DNA of 64,000 nt from Ifrita kowaldi (Eukaryota > Chordata > Aves > Passeriformes > Cinclosomatidae): NCBI GenBank assembly GCA_013398055.1, contig VZRS01007545.1:434001-498000 (forward strand), written 5' to 3'. The number at the start of each line of letters is the position of its first letter. Position 1 is the first letter of the stretch. Of this stretch, positions 13,277 through 26,889 are shown in pieces. The notes beneath the pieces were generated by a model. The model was not told the DNA's origin and ran no database searches. It saw only the letters and a list, made by a program, of their open reading frames with translations. Position numbers and translations under genes: made by a program.

Positions 13277-16200
13277 TCGTTGTATGTGTTGGAAATTCAG
13301 CTAGTGTTACAGTTGATCCGATGTGATGTAGCTGGTGAAGACATGCCAGCTTGTATCAACTGAAAATCTACAGAGTGCGACACAAAGACAGTTGGCTTAA
13401 AGAAGGCATAAGATAAATGAGACAAATCAAAGATATTTAATAAGAAACCTGTTTGCTGAAGATTTTTTTTTTAATGAATAGCACAAAAAGGAGGGAAGTG
13501 TATGTGGGGGGTGTCTTATGTTCTTCAAGTACTGTAATTGTATGTGGTAATACTTTTGTGTGTGACCTTTGATGTTCTGTTTGCTGGCTCTAGTTGTTTT
13601 AATAGCCTACAGAATAAACACTCTGTAAATGTAAACATGGGAAAATACCTGTTATGTCACATGGCAAGAATCACAAACAATATTTGCTTAATTTTTAAAT
13701 GATTTTATTTATAATAAATGTGATATTTCATGACCAGATTTTGTTTATAAGCTATACAATGCTGTGAATCTTAAATTTGTTTTCAAAATACACTAATATT
13801 TCAGATTTTTTTCTGTGAAATTGTAAGAACATTGTTTGTATGGACTGGATGACTGCAGCTCATGACTGTACCTTGACTTACACAGTTTCAGGTATAGGTT
13901 GCAATGACAGAAAGATGATGTTATGGTTGCAACTGAAGCAAATAATGAATTTAATAATCAATAATATAGCTGAAACATCAAACAACATTTTGATATCTGT
14001 TCTGCAAGCCATTGTGGACAATTTAATTTTAGAGTTTCTACCACAGGAGCCATATGTTCAGTGTTTTTCACATACTTATGATCATGTTCCTCCCTGAATA
14101 AGGAAAGTTGTAGATAGAAGGGTGAACTGGGAATCAGGTGTGCTAAGGGCATGACAGAAGTGAGCACTTTCAGAATTTCAAGAGTAAACCATGCCGCTTT
14201 AGTTTAATAACTAGTACAGTGCTCATTGAATTAATAATTTATAGTTACTTGTATAACACTTGTGGAGTTGATAGGGCTTTTTATTCTTAGGGACAAGAAT
14301 CTTCTTAAACTAATTAGAGCTTGTTTTATGGTATCTGCTAATTGACTATTCACCTCAGTTAACATAAACATGTTGTTTTCAAATCACTGCTATTTTCTCT
14401 GTCTTTTTATGTTTTGTAATAGAAATGTGCATGTCAGGTGAGATGTGAGACAGCATGACATAATGCAGTCTGATGTAACATGAGTGAAAGCTAATATTTT
14501 AGATTCTTATCCTGCTCTTGTCGAGGGCTGTGTGCAGTCTCCCAAAGGCATGTGCACTTCTGTTGAGCCATTCCAATAGTTTCCCATTTGGTTTTTTTCT
14601 CCTGGAAGCAAGACAGATATGTAAATTATTAGAGTCTGTATTTACAAAGTAGATTCTTCAGTCACTGAGGTCTGTGGATTCTTTGGCATTGACTTCAGTG
14701 GGTGTATGATACTGGACACTTCCATAGTCAGATACATTGTGCTGCTGTTCAGAAGGGCTAGGATCTCCGGACCAACACCTTCCACCACTCATCTCCCCCA
14801 TACCTCAGCTATTTTATTTAAAGTCAGGTCACTTGATTATCACAAACATCAAAGCCAATAATTTTAGGCCTAGAGAAAGGACACACAATGTTGTATTTGT
14901 ACCTTGTCTAGAAAATTGTTTACATTAGAATATTTGTGGAACCGTAAGGGTATCATCTCCTGTGAGTGGTAAATTAAAAATATTCTAGAGAATCTCCATG
15001 TCATTTTGTAGAAGCAGTGACTATGAACATTAGAACAGCTCACAGGTCTGAGAGCAATTCTGCACCACAGACACAGCCCTGACATGGCAGATCAGCCTAC
15101 ATTTCACCCACCCTGGCACAACCAGCTTTAGCAGTGCCAACATGAATATCATCTACTTGCTGTGCTGCTTCTGGCTCTGCATTTCCTGTCAGTCACACGG
15201 GTTCCTGAGGATGAGTCAGTGATGCAGATAGCTTTTTTCTTTTGTACATTATTTCACATAAAATGAACATAATAAGGTTTTGCTTGTAATATTCTTGCAA
15301 AGAGTAGATCTCTTCTGCGTATTTCAATTATGCCTTAATCAAGGATTAAACATCCCTTTGAGAAATCGAGTTCAGGAATAGTCCCTGAAATAGTGCTCCT
15401 GTGTTGTGATGTAGATGCGGTGTGTGGGAGCACAGGCTAGATGAAAAGGCCTGAAATAAGTTCAGTTTCTTCAATTTCATGTGATTTACCTCGCATAAAG
15501 AATTGAATATTTCAGTGATTTTTTCAATTTGGTATTTAAAAACAGCATCCACCATAATTCCGTGAGAAACTATTGTGTGATATATAGTTGGAGTGTTGCA
15601 CTATTAGGTGAAATCATTTAATTATGTGATATCATAAACATCCTCTTGCATCTTTATAGTTCCAATTTGTACTATCATCTAAGTTTCTTAATTTACTTGA
15701 ATTCTACTTTTATTTCTGGAGCATATCTGAATCATGTGCATGGGCTGAAGGTGTTTAATTAGTAAATAGACATACTATATATACACTATTTATAAAATAT
15801 TATTCTAATCAGCTGTACCCTAAAGCTAATGCTGATTGCATTTTTCTCACAGTTCATAATATTACTTGCTATTACTTACAAATATAAATAATTGCTTGAG
15901 ATTTACACAGTGGAAAACATAACACTGAAACATTCTATTTCATATGGGAGAAATAAAGCTAGATCTTATAGTGATACAGAAAAATACCTTATTCCTTATT
16001 CATTTACTCCAGTGTGAGCTGGAGGCACCAAATCAAACTAGCAGCATTTTGGCACCATTTTGAATTCATACAGATAAGGCCAAAGGATTTGGAGCAATAC
16101 TGAATCAGACCTATAGTTACTCATTCAGTTGTGAGTGTTATTGATGCTGCAAGATGGTGGTTAACTACTCCAGCCTGAATATAGCTGTGCATAAATCTTA

Positions 16201-19079
16201 GCTACTGACATCATGACTCAGGCACAGCAGCTGCATCACCCTTCATGCCATCCCCCATCCCATTGCCCCATTAAAATAAGAAATTACTTTAATACCGTGT
16301 AAACATATCAGCAAGATACAAAACATAAGGTACTAAATTTCCTGTGGTTAAGATTATTAGAACACATCATTTCAGTTCCATTCATGAATGTCTCACACAG
16401 CTGTACTTTGATTTTATAATCTCAAGGAATGGTGTGTCTGTTGCATCATTCCAGCTTTAGTGATGTTAATGAATGCCATAGATTGTATATGCTTTGTGTG
16501 TGTAAATTTGTGTTTTATGCCTGCATGTGTTCCCCCTTTACCTATGTTTTAATTATATTTAACTTTGCTAACGCTGCAACACTGTGTGCTGTTACAATGT
16601 TAATTTTTCATTCCTTCTTGCATATGCATTGCATAGTACAAATATTCTGCTTTATATAAAATTCACATCTAAATCAAAAGCTCAATTATGGGCATAGAAA
16701 TAATGCACCTCTCCAGAAGAATGTTTCATGATTTCTTGCAATAGATCCATCAAATATATATTTTTTAATGTTATGGATAAAATTCTTCCTTCAAAATGTG
16801 CTTTTATTAACAAAGTGATGGTTTTAACACTAAACCCTAATGTAATAGCATAAGGTCTTTCTAAATTAAATTCTAAAAATAAGTCTTCTCTCTTAGAAAA
16901 CGAAACTTCTCTAATGACTGTTGAAAAATTTATTGTCACTCATTCTTTTTCCTCATTATGACTTAGCAATTTAATTTGGAAGATAGTATTTGTCCTTCTC
17001 AGTTGATATCAGTTGACTCCACTCTGTTTTAAATGCAAAGAAAGGATGGATTCAAGTCACAGAGATGAACAAATTTGAAACCTTTTCTGGACTAGTTGTG
17101 TGATCACACAATGGAAAAAAAAAATGCTGGAAAGCCTGCTGGATAACAGAAGTGATGCACAAAGTAATAACTGTCAGGGAAGAGAAAGTAGTTAATGTAG
17201 ATGATGTTCATGGAGCAGTTACAATGAGACAAATGGATATTTCCCGGTCTTCAGTGATAGTCTTTTTGAACAATAAGTTCTTTAGTAGTAGTTTAAAACC
17301 AAACTGCTTGGACTATGGTACACTTTTCAGCCTCATGGTGTTGGTGTCCTGTGACAAAGATTATAATAAGAAAACCTGCTGTAAGATCCTGACATGTGAG
17401 CAAGTCTGTCAGTGAAGTGGTCTGGGAGAGTGGCATCAATAAAAGACATCAATAAAAAATGAAAGTCAAAGTGACAATGCTGAAGGGATCAGATTTGGTG
17501 CAGACAATTGTCCTGTATGTTGCAGGAGTCTGGCAGAAGAGAAGTAAAGAAATCCTCAGAGTAGTTTGCCTACAGTTGTGTTGTACCTGTTCCAGTGAAA
17601 CTCAGAAGAGAATTCATTTTATTGTTTTAGTATTTCACAAACAATCAGCACTTTCGTTTTATCTACCTGAGCTGTACAATGCTCTCTAATTCTACCAGCT
17701 GTTGCTAAGAAACTAATTCTAAGAAACTAATGTTGCTAAGATAACAGTAATAGTGATGTTTACCTAAAGCCTCAATTTACTTAACTTCATCTTAAAAAAG
17801 TAGAAAAATAAAATTCAACGTGTCCTAGGTGATCTCCTTTTGCAGAATGAGTTTGCATCTATGAAGAATAGTCTTTTTTTCAAGGGTACTAAATCTGCCC
17901 TTAGCTCAGCATTTTAAAATATAGGGTCTTACTCTCCATAAAAGAACTTTTTCAACACCACCTTCTACATATTTCAAACCTGGTATATGACTTACATTGC
18001 TTTCCTCTCTCTTTGATGCATTTTCTTTCCTTCACTTTGATGAATCTTAAGAACAATTGGAATAAATTCAAAGGAAGAAAGAAGAGAATGCAAAAATCTT
18101 TGCTTTACTGGGATAAAAGATATATTTTTGAAGGAAAAGGGATAAAACAAATTCATATAATCTAGTTGCTTTTAATTAAGAACTTATTGCTTTGTCAGAT
18201 GGAAGCACTGTCAAGCTGTAGCCTTGAAAGAGTGATTATGGTCTTGGTTTTGTTCACCTCTACTAACCAGAGACACAGAGTTTAGTGTTATACACTGGAT
18301 TTTTTTTAAGTATTAAAAGCTCTTTCTTTAAAAAAAAGAGTATTTCCTGCAGAGAGAATATTGTACCACGTTTTATTTTCCCATTAACCTTTGTGAATAC
18401 TGATTTATTGGTCTTTTTGGGCAATCCAATATTGAAAAGTGAACATGAAATATCTTTTTCTCAATTTGTAGTGGCAGCATAATCCAGTTTATGTATAATA
18501 TGCATTTCAGCATTGAGAACTTCATTAAAATAAAAACTTTCACATACCAGCAATTAAGTTGTTTTGTTCTGGTACACAGAAAAGATAGCATTATGGCAGA
18601 ACTGTTTCAGAATTTCTTGCTGAATAGTAATATTAATCTTTAACCTTTAGGACAATTTAATTTCGTTGAGTTCTGGATAGAGACTTAAATATACATAGGA
18701 AATGGTCCAAAAAGCTAGTGCCTGACTCTTAGAGTACTAATCTGAGACTTTAAAAACACTAGCTTTTTATGTTTCATCAGCACAATCAATGAATATATAG
18801 CCTGTGGCTAGAAGGTCTGAATTTAAAATATTTTATAGATTGATGGAGTTCCAGTCACCTTGTAAATGTCTGCATCAGAGTTTAAGGTTATTACATACAT
18901 TCAAGCATCTCATGTGAGATGGACTCCATGAAGGTCCTAGACTTTTTGGTCACAGCCAAAATTTGCAGGGTTTGAATAGATCTGTATTTATAGGAAATCC
19001 ATCTAAATTTTGTAATCTGCCATTTTTCCTCTATTTTTACCTTTAGTGGCAAGCTACAGAATATTTAATGATTCAGAAG

Positions 19080-19604
19080 CAATTGATAGTATTTGGAATG
19101 GTTGAGCCTGGCAGCCAATAGAGGAGAGGCTGCCCCATCCTTTCCCAGATGCAGGCAGTGACAAGGCTGAGCAGCTTTTCCCAGTAGGTGCAGGCACACG
19201 GACCATGAGAATACAGCACATACGCATGTGCACATAGCTCACTGCATGGATGAACAGAGCACACTCACACTTACATGAGGTCAGGCAGCACCAGCGACCT
19301 CACTTGGTTTCCCATCCCTAGCCCGGGGCAGTTGTGTTCCACCCACGGAGCTGACTACAATTTCCCTGGGCTGCCGTAGTCACCCAGCCCAGGGTCTTGT
19401 CCCTGAAGAAACCTTCCTGTGTTCCTCTCCTTGTCCCCTGCTCACCACCACAACTGTCCAGATGCTCACCAGCAACCACACAGTTGCACACCTGCACTGG
19501 CTCCTGGTGCTGCACTGCGGCGTGACAGGCTGGCACAGGCTGGCACTCACTGGGGTCTCCCCAGCCACTGGCCCCTAGACATTATTTCAGATCAAATAAT
19601 TTTG
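19080..19604. other. GC-rich island of unknown origin
   Basis: About 500 bp clearly richer in G and C than its surroundings, followed by an A13 run at 19605-19617. Overlapping short frames on both strands (62-72 codons) reflect composition rather than coding. On the - strand the block would begin TGTCTAGGGGCCAGTGGC, which resembles an LTR start, but I found no matching end or target-site duplication. A decayed LTR, another retroposon or a regulatory CpG patch all remain possible. Confidence 0.4.
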
Positions 19605-21479
19605 AAAAAAAAAAAAATTCACTAATTCTCTTGAAATTAACTATTTTTGTCTGGGTCTTGCAAAAGCATAATGAATAAATTTACACCGTTCTCACTTCAC
19701 ACTGCCCTGAGACTATCTTGAGTATGTTTAAATATCTGAAGTACTGAAGCCCTGCGGTGCCAGTTCTCCCTGAGGCCAGAAGGCAATGGTGGGCACAGCA
19801 AGTGGACTGGTGTGGGGCAGGTGCCCTCTTTGAGAGATTTCTGTGCTGGGTTGTGCTCCAGGTATGCCAGTGAAGATAGTGGCTTGCAGTTGTGAATAAA
19901 TCTTCAGTGATGCCTAAATTAAAAGGATCTCAGTACTTTCTGATTTGATTAATTCCCTGGAAAGTGCTTCGTAATAGTGTTGTGAGGTTTTTTTATGGAT
20001 TTTTAAAGGACACTTGAAGTAGCTACATGCTATTTAAAACAGTCCTCAAAGAATATTGCCTCTCTGGCCATTTGACATTTCCATTCTTGATTGAAGTTGC
20101 TTTAGGAAATAGCAGTTTTAGTAAGTAGTAAGACAGTCAGAAGATGGCTTGAGGTTTTCCTAATGAGGAAGAACTGATGAAGGCCCAGTGCAGAGCACAG
20201 CCAACTGATGGCAGGGGCTGCGGGGGCCTGCAGGTCTAAGTGGGGGTAGGAAGTGCTGGCAGATTACATAGAGCTCAGAAGAGGAGAAAATACAAAGAGA
20301 GAATGTAAAAACACAAGAGAAAGGAAAAAGGGATGGTTGAAACAAGGTGTGCAAACTATCTGTTCATGTCTTACAGTTCTCTATTGCTCCACTGTCTCAA
20401 CTGATAGAAGCAACAATTTAAATCTGTAGTTATCTGTTGTAGTTCAACAGGAAAGCTTTTTTGTTCTATGTATACATAACACTTTTTTGCATTATCAGGA
20501 GCATTTCTTTTTTATCGTTTTTGTTAAAAGTCATATTTACAAAACTGTTGCTGTCATGCACTTTGCTGCTCAAAGTAATTTAAGTTGTTGCTAACACTGC
20601 AGTAACAAAGTTCTGCAACTGTGCATGTTTCAGTTAAATGCTGAGGACATGGGAGATGTGTGTCTGACTTTACCATGCAGGAGAGAGGATTTAAAATCTT
20701 TGAAGGCTCTAACCATCATGTCCTATAATTAAGGCCTCACAGATAAGAATAGGAGAGAGATGATGGGACTCATCCTGCTATATATACAAATCAAATGGTC
20801 AATGTTGTTTTGTGCCAGAGGGAGATAATCCCAAGGTAAGGTGAGTGAAAGCAGGTGTATCAGTGAGATCCCAGTAACATTTATGGGCTGCTGGGCCCTC
20901 TGTGAAGGTTTTTCTGGAAATAAAACATTAGTGTCTGAGAGCATTGCCGGCCAACATCGTAAAACTAAAAATTACTCCTCTTCTGAACACAGGTGGAGTA
21001 CCCTGCAAGAGAGTCTTGCTGGGCCAATAGATACTAACAACATAAAGACAAGATTAAAGAAGACAACGAAAAACATATATGCTTTGTAATTCCCGTGCCT
21101 GAACTGTTCTCTGTGGAAAATTCCTCAATGCCTCTGTTTAAAGTTGAAAATTTGGTAGAACAGGTTATGGAACAAACAGACAAAATAAACAGTAATGTCA
21201 CAAGCACCATGTGTTATCCAGAGTTTAAAAGACAATCTAGGAAAAAATTTGCTGCACAGCAAATGCAATCTCCTTCAATTCACCTTAAATGTCCATATTT
21301 AAAAGGGACTAAGGGCCGTTAAGGTGTAAAAGCTGGAACATCTGAAATTTGTGTTAGGAAACTCTATTAAGAAAAAAACCTCAATTGACACATGATTAAA
21401 TATGACATATGGAAGAAAAAGTTTAAAATTATATGCTTCTCAAACCTATTGGAGTTCTCTGAATGAATCAGCCTGAATG

Positions 21480-22510
21480 CGGATAAAGGTCATCCGAATT
21501 CCAAAAGATATTGAACAAGGCTTCCCAGTAACAATTGTAAAGGCAGTAAATCAGGAAGGGCATAAGAAAGTTGTACATTGCTGAAAGGTTGGATAAAATT
21601 TGTGCCTCAGGAGAAAAATGGCTATTTTGTACAACGGAAGGAGTCACTGTGGCATCCCAAAGAGATCTGTGCTGGCATGTGTGTTCAGCAAGCTCGTAAG
21701 TGATCTGCAAAAGAGAGTAAGCAATGAAGTGACTGTGATGATAGGAAGTGATGAGTTATTGAAAATGAGGACCAATTTTGAAGAATTACAAAAAATAGCT
21801 TTGTGTGACCAAGTAAGGGGGTGTTGGAGCAGTTGATAAAATTCAGAGTAGATGAATGTGATTTGATGTGATGTACATAGTAATAAACTGTAGGAAATCT
21901 AATAAATGACATTTGTCTATGTAAAATGACAGGCTCTAGCGTCACTGTAATTCCAGAGAAAAGAAACCTTAGTTATAATCCATAGTAATATAAAATGTTG
22001 AGCTACTACTTACCTTAGAAAAGAAGATAAGAAATTAGTGGGAGAACAGGAAAGGGATTAAAATTATCACTGTGTAAATGATGTATACACATTTTTAATA
22101 TTACAAGAAGTTTTGGCATCCCTGTCTCATGGAGGGTATAACACAGCATCAAAATGGTCGTAGAAAGGTGATAAAATGGCTTAGGTGCAAAGAACTGTAT
22201 GAAATGGAACTTTTGAACTTTGGAAAAAAAGAAGCTGGAACATGACAAAGGCCAATGAGATGTTAAGTGGCATAGAAAGCATAGGTGAAGATCATCTGTA
22301 TGCTCTCTTTTCATACAAAAAACCAACTTACTGGGGCATCAAATGTACCTAACAGATAATAAATGCTGAACAAACATAAAAAGGATGTTTTTGTGTTTTA
22401 GGATTCCCTCTATAATACATTAAAGACCTTAGAAGTTGGTATAGACTCAGAGGATGACTCAGAGATGAGTTCATAGAAAAGAAACCTAGCAAGGACTTTT
22501 AAACAGAAAG
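21480..22510 (+). mobile_element. Ancient CR1-like LINE relic with RT remnant
   Basis: This is an old, gapped copy of a CR1/L3-type LINE. The stretch 21651-21720 translates to GIPKRSVLACVFSKLVSDLQ and then KRVSNEV, which matches the CR1 reverse-transcriptase motif family GxPQGSVLGPxLFNxxINDLxxxVxSEV. About 30 codons on, FEELQKIA fits the next conserved piece. The catalytic F/YxDD box is not preserved. Further right, KE-rich stretches around 22170-22310 and CTCAGAGATGAGTTCATAG-type sequence near 22460-22480 fit the ORF2 end and 3' region. Frameshifts and stops rule out function. It is far more diverged than the other CR1 copies here, so it probably predates modern bird families. Confidence 0.65.
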
Positions 22511-24585
22511 ATAAGGGTATTGGAAGAAAGACAAGGGTCTTCCTTTTAAGAAATCCCTGAGATGCTGCTCATGAACAGGAGGGAAGTTTTTTGTCAAAGC
22601 CCTCCCTCCTTTGACTTGCTGTTGGAGAAAAGGTATTGAGCAGAATGAGCCGTTGATCTGGCTGAGTGTAGCTCTTCTTACTTATTAAACTTACTAATAC
22701 AACAAATTCATATTAGAAACTATTTCAAAGAATGAGGAAGATCCAATCTGAGAAGACATATCTTCTCAGCCTCTGTAACTGCAGAATGGAAGATGCTACT
22801 TACAGTCATAAGAATAAACGTGACTTCATTTTCATTATCATGACTGATCAAAATATCTTTAGCATCACTAACTTTACTAGAGTGAGTTTTGATGCCTTTT
22901 ATAGTTTTCTTGTTCAAGATACATCTACCTTGCAAAAATTCCTAACTATTATTATGTAAATATGTATATGCATACATATACATATACATAGTTTTCCACA
23001 GACTACCTTACAAATCACAAGAAGAGAAGTGCTCCTTCTTGCATGCTTCTTGTAGAAGCATTTGAAACTTGGAACAAACAAACAAAAATAAGTCAATGAA
23101 TATGGTAAACAGGGTGGGAAGTGTGTGTATGGGGAGGATGGGAGGATGTGATAAATAAACTTAAAGGCCCAGGAAAATAAAAATCAGACTTTTTTTAGGA
23201 AGTATTTTCTAAGTCTGTATTTTGTGAAGTTTGTTCAAAATCTTACAGCAAAGCAGTATTAAAATTGTACTGATTCTTAGTGATTCTACCACCCATTTGA
23301 CACCAGTATTTAGGGGGAAATTAGAGTGTTTTGTTTTCTTCATTGGCTCAAACTTAGGGATCACAACTGAGAAATGTTGAGCCTGAGCAAGTGCAATAGG
23401 ACTGGTACAGGACAGGCAGAGTAACTTTGAAAAATAGAATAAGGCTGTAGTCACTTTAATTATTTTTCAACTACAAGTCAAGAGCATCATTTTCTTAAAA
23501 TACACTTTTTATATCATAAGGTTAAAATAGATGTCCAGGAATATTTTCTTATAGACAACATATGACAGAAAAATAATAATAGCAGCATAGTTTATACTCA
23601 TATAAACAATTATGTGGTATCATATGAATAATGGCAGTCTAAGACACCTTTAATATTAAAATAATTCAGTGTACTCATATTGTACTCAATCAGTGACTGT
23701 ACCTCTTGTGAAAAATGGCAGTATTTAATTTGTTATTTGAGACAAAGGCCAAAGGTAAAGTGAGATGTAGGAGTCAGCCTTTTTGGGGTGTAGTCAGTGG
23801 TATTCAGTCTATGTTCAGCTCAGCTGAACTACTTAATCTCTGCTCATATTTTTTAAAAATTTTCCTGTTGATATGTTTATTTTCTTTACTTTGTTGAATC
23901 TTTCTTCTGCTACAATACACATAAGAAACAAAATGTTCTTAGTTAATCTCATCACTGTAATCTTACTGGTCTGTGGTGTCTCTGCACTCCGAAACTGCAT
24001 TATTTCTTGCGGGATACTGTACATTCAACTGCTATCTAATTTGCTGTTATCACTCCAAGTCTCTTTGTTCCTGCTCTCCAAGTATATCCTCCAACTGAAT
24101 CTCTCTTAAGTGATTTGATGCTGAATTTACTCCTTTGAAGAGGTGTAATATTTGACAGTCCTGAAGGTTTTATACTTACATATATTGACAAAATAGGTAT
24201 TATAGAGATAGCAGCTGGCATTTTTTTTCTACATTCTGCTCTGTTAACATGCTTGTGTCTTAACTAGGCAAGGACAGAATTAGAAGGAAATGTGTTTTCT
24301 CGGTCTGTACAGCTCTTAAGATCTCTTTGAATATTGCTTACTTCAGAAGCAAAATCATCCTTGAAATTGAGAGTGTGCAGCAATGGGTTTGCTGGGAGTT
24401 AACTGTGTATTAAATTTCTTCTAGGATTTTTAGTGGTTTTTTTACTGAACACTAAGTAAATAAGTATGTGTTTATATATGTGTATAAAATTAAGAAGAAA
24501 CCTAAATGGCATTTCACAGTAATAATTTTTCTTTATGGTTCTCCTTTGCCTCATGTTTTTTTGGGTACAAAGTAAATGGGCAATA

Positions 24586-24631
24586 TGTGTATGAATGGTT
24601 TCAGAACCTGTGTATGAATAGTTTCAGAACT
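24586..24631. repeat. 23-bp tandem duplication (2 copies)
   Basis: TGTGTATGAAT followed by a variable base, GTTTCAGAAC and a last base occurs at 24586-24608 and directly again at 24609-24631, with two mismatches. It is probably a replication-slippage duplication. Confidence 0.85.
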
Positions 24632-24954
24632 GGAGAAATATATATACAGGAGAGCAAAAGCAAAATGGAGAAAGAAAGGACTCTGGGTTGTAAGAAATGC
24701 TTAAGTTAAACAGTGGTAAAACATTTTCTGCCTTAATTGTCACTGGAGTTTGTTTATTTTCCAAAATAATAACGCTCAATAACCTGTATCAACAGACAGG
24801 AGTACAAAACACCATCTAGAATAATACTGGGAGCAATCACTGGCAGTTGCAAAAATTTCTGCAAGTGGGTAACAAGTGTCTGTGTAAGGAAACTGCTAAG
24901 TTTTGGTCATGTGGGGGATGTGAGGATTCACTTACTACCCCAGCCGTAAGGAGT

Positions 24955-25044
24955 TTAAAAATAAAAGTTAATAAAGTTTATATTATAAACTTTATAACCA
25001 TATAACTATAAAGTTATTAAAGCTTAAAAATAAAGGTTAATAAA
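24955..25044. repeat. Direct repeat pair enclosing a 25-bp palindrome
   Basis: A 21-bp unit (TTAAAAATAAA, then A or G, then GTTAATAAA) occurs at 24955-24975 and 25024-25044 with one mismatch. Between and overlapping them, 24971-24995 is a perfect inverted repeat: 12-bp arm ATAAAGTTTATA, one central T, and the complementary arm. A further arm pair, AACTTTATA at 24988-24996 and TATAAAGTT at 25007-25015, allows an alternative hairpin. Confidence 0.8.
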
Positions 25045-26262
25045 TTTTACTTTAAGCCAGCTCTAGGGTTCCCAAAGAGATTGGGTACATAATTTGTTTG
25101 TCTCCCTGGAAGTCTGAAATGTAGTTAAGACACTGCATTTACGTATGCAGTTACATAGGGTGCACTATATTTTTTATACACTAGGATTATAAACTTCTTC
25201 TCCTCTGTCTTTGACAGATTTTAGATGAATTGCTAAGATGCACTTGATAGCTCTCCTTTTTTAAAGCAAACCTTTCACACCTGAGTGGCCGGAAGGCTGC
25301 TGTGCAGCACAGCTTGCAAGCGGTACTTGACTTACAAAAACTGATGTTGGAGACATAAAGTAGCTGGTTAGAGTAACAGGGTGGTGGTCTGTCACTATAA
25401 TTTTCCTTTTCTGTTTTTAGACCATCAGTTCTGTAGTAATTAAATTATTTTAAATTGTCTGTGACATTTGTATGACATTTCCCCTGCGGTTGTAGGAAGA
25501 GGGATACGATGCAAAGTATCTGCAAGAACGCTGGTAAACTTTAGTGAACAGTACATAACTGAAACATTCATGCTAAGTTCATGGTGTAATAGGCTCCCTC
25601 TTTGCAAATGTTTGATAATACAGATGTCTTATTAAAGTGAATCAAATATTAGGTATACCAGAGAAGATTTTTACTTTAAAAGTTTCCTGAATCCCCATAG
25701 CCTTTTTATCTCTTCATTAGAGTTGTTATTATATTTGAAATTTAGTAAAAAATGATTACTTATAAGTTCTTTAGTTTTAGCAGCAAATCCCTTTTATTAA
25801 ATCCATCTTATTAAGATTTAGAAACCTCCCACAAGAATTTGACAGCACTTCTCTGAAAGATTCAGTCTGAGAGACCCACTGCTGGCAAGTTAAAAACAAA
25901 ATTGCAGTCAGAAATACTTTTCTGGTTTAGGTATAACAATAAAATGTGGGATTATACTTGTTCTGAAGTGCTTAAAACACATATAATAATCCAAGCATTA
26001 CAGTGCACAGAATGTCCTTATATTTTTCTCTGTTCAAATATTTCATTAACTTCTGAGCTTCTCTCCGACTCAGAGTCAGTACAACTGTTGTGTGTGGGAT
26101 TAACAAATCAAGTAGGAAACTAGCAACAGTGTGCGCTGTAAGTCAAGGTTTCTTGCTGAGGACTTCCCGTTAATGAGCTATCATGCCCTCACAAAGTCAG
26201 TAGGATGTACAAACCAGATACAAAAGCCTGCTGAGTAAACCCTTAGTGTTATTTTTTAAGAA

Positions 26263-26357
26263 TCAAAATCCCCCAACACAAAACAAACAAACCAACAACC
26301 AAAACCAAACCAAACCAAATAAACCACTAAAAAGACCAACCAATCGAAAACCCCCAC
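26263..26357 (+). repeat. A/C-rich, T-poor low-complexity tract
   Basis: The + strand is nearly all A and C, with irregular CAAAC, CCAAA and AAACC units and runs of C5 at both ends. T and G are scarce. The stretch is open in one frame (LFFKNQNPPTQ and onward), but this reflects composition. It sits about 0.55 kb upstream of the CSMD1 exon. Confidence 0.8.
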
Positions 26358-26889
26358 TTTTCTTATCACGAAACACATGGAACTACAAATATTACACCAC
26401 AGAAATTTTGCTGTATTTTCAAAGTACAGAAATCTTGATGTTAGTTGCAACATAATGCATATTAAATGTGTCTACATTTTGCTCTTTGTGTTAAAGTAGG
26501 TTTCAGAACATCAGAAACTCTGATACTTTAGTATTTATATAGAAACTTTTAAAATAGCATTTGCCAAAAAGTTTTGAACACTCTTATGCCATTAAAACAG
26601 TCAGTCTGTTGAATTTATGACATTAAGGCTAAGGCTGAAATTTCACATTTGAATGAGGAAGTCATACATTGTTAATACTACAGAACCTCAAATAATCATT
26701 CAGTGCATAAAAAGGTGTTAAATGTCTCAGAAAATCCAGCTATGAAGGTTTTTAATATGAAGGGAAGGTGGCATAAATGCAATTTTATGTGCTGTTTGTA
26801 ATCTAGAAAAATAATTATAAAATTAAGTTTACATACAGGTACTCATGTAAGAATATATACTGGGTGAGGAAAAAGGAAACCAACTGCAA

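Larger units (their letters stand above)
9047..21479. other. Intronic sequence, mostly unremarkable
   Basis: 12.4 kb of AT-rich intron. Small features are a short TG run at 9846-9858, a GGAA-type purine run at 13241-13276, a short tandem duplication of CTAAGAAACTAAT around 17706-17734, and GC-richer patches at about 19080-19600, 19740-19870 and 20170-20260. No open frame exceeds 102 codons, a length expected by chance in 64 kb of DNA at this composition. I recognise no gene or transposon outside the listed items. Confidence 0.55.

Noticed and set aside
20822..20842. AAGGTAAGGTGAGTG, a strong donor-like sequence
   Set aside because: No acceptor tract or open exon precedes it. Isolated GTAAG and GTGAG matches are common in long introns.
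23873..24109. Hydrophobic 78-codon + strand frame resembling a membrane protein
   Set aside because: T-rich DNA read in one frame gives Leu, Ile and Phe runs. There is no start context, conservation or neighbouring gene to support it.
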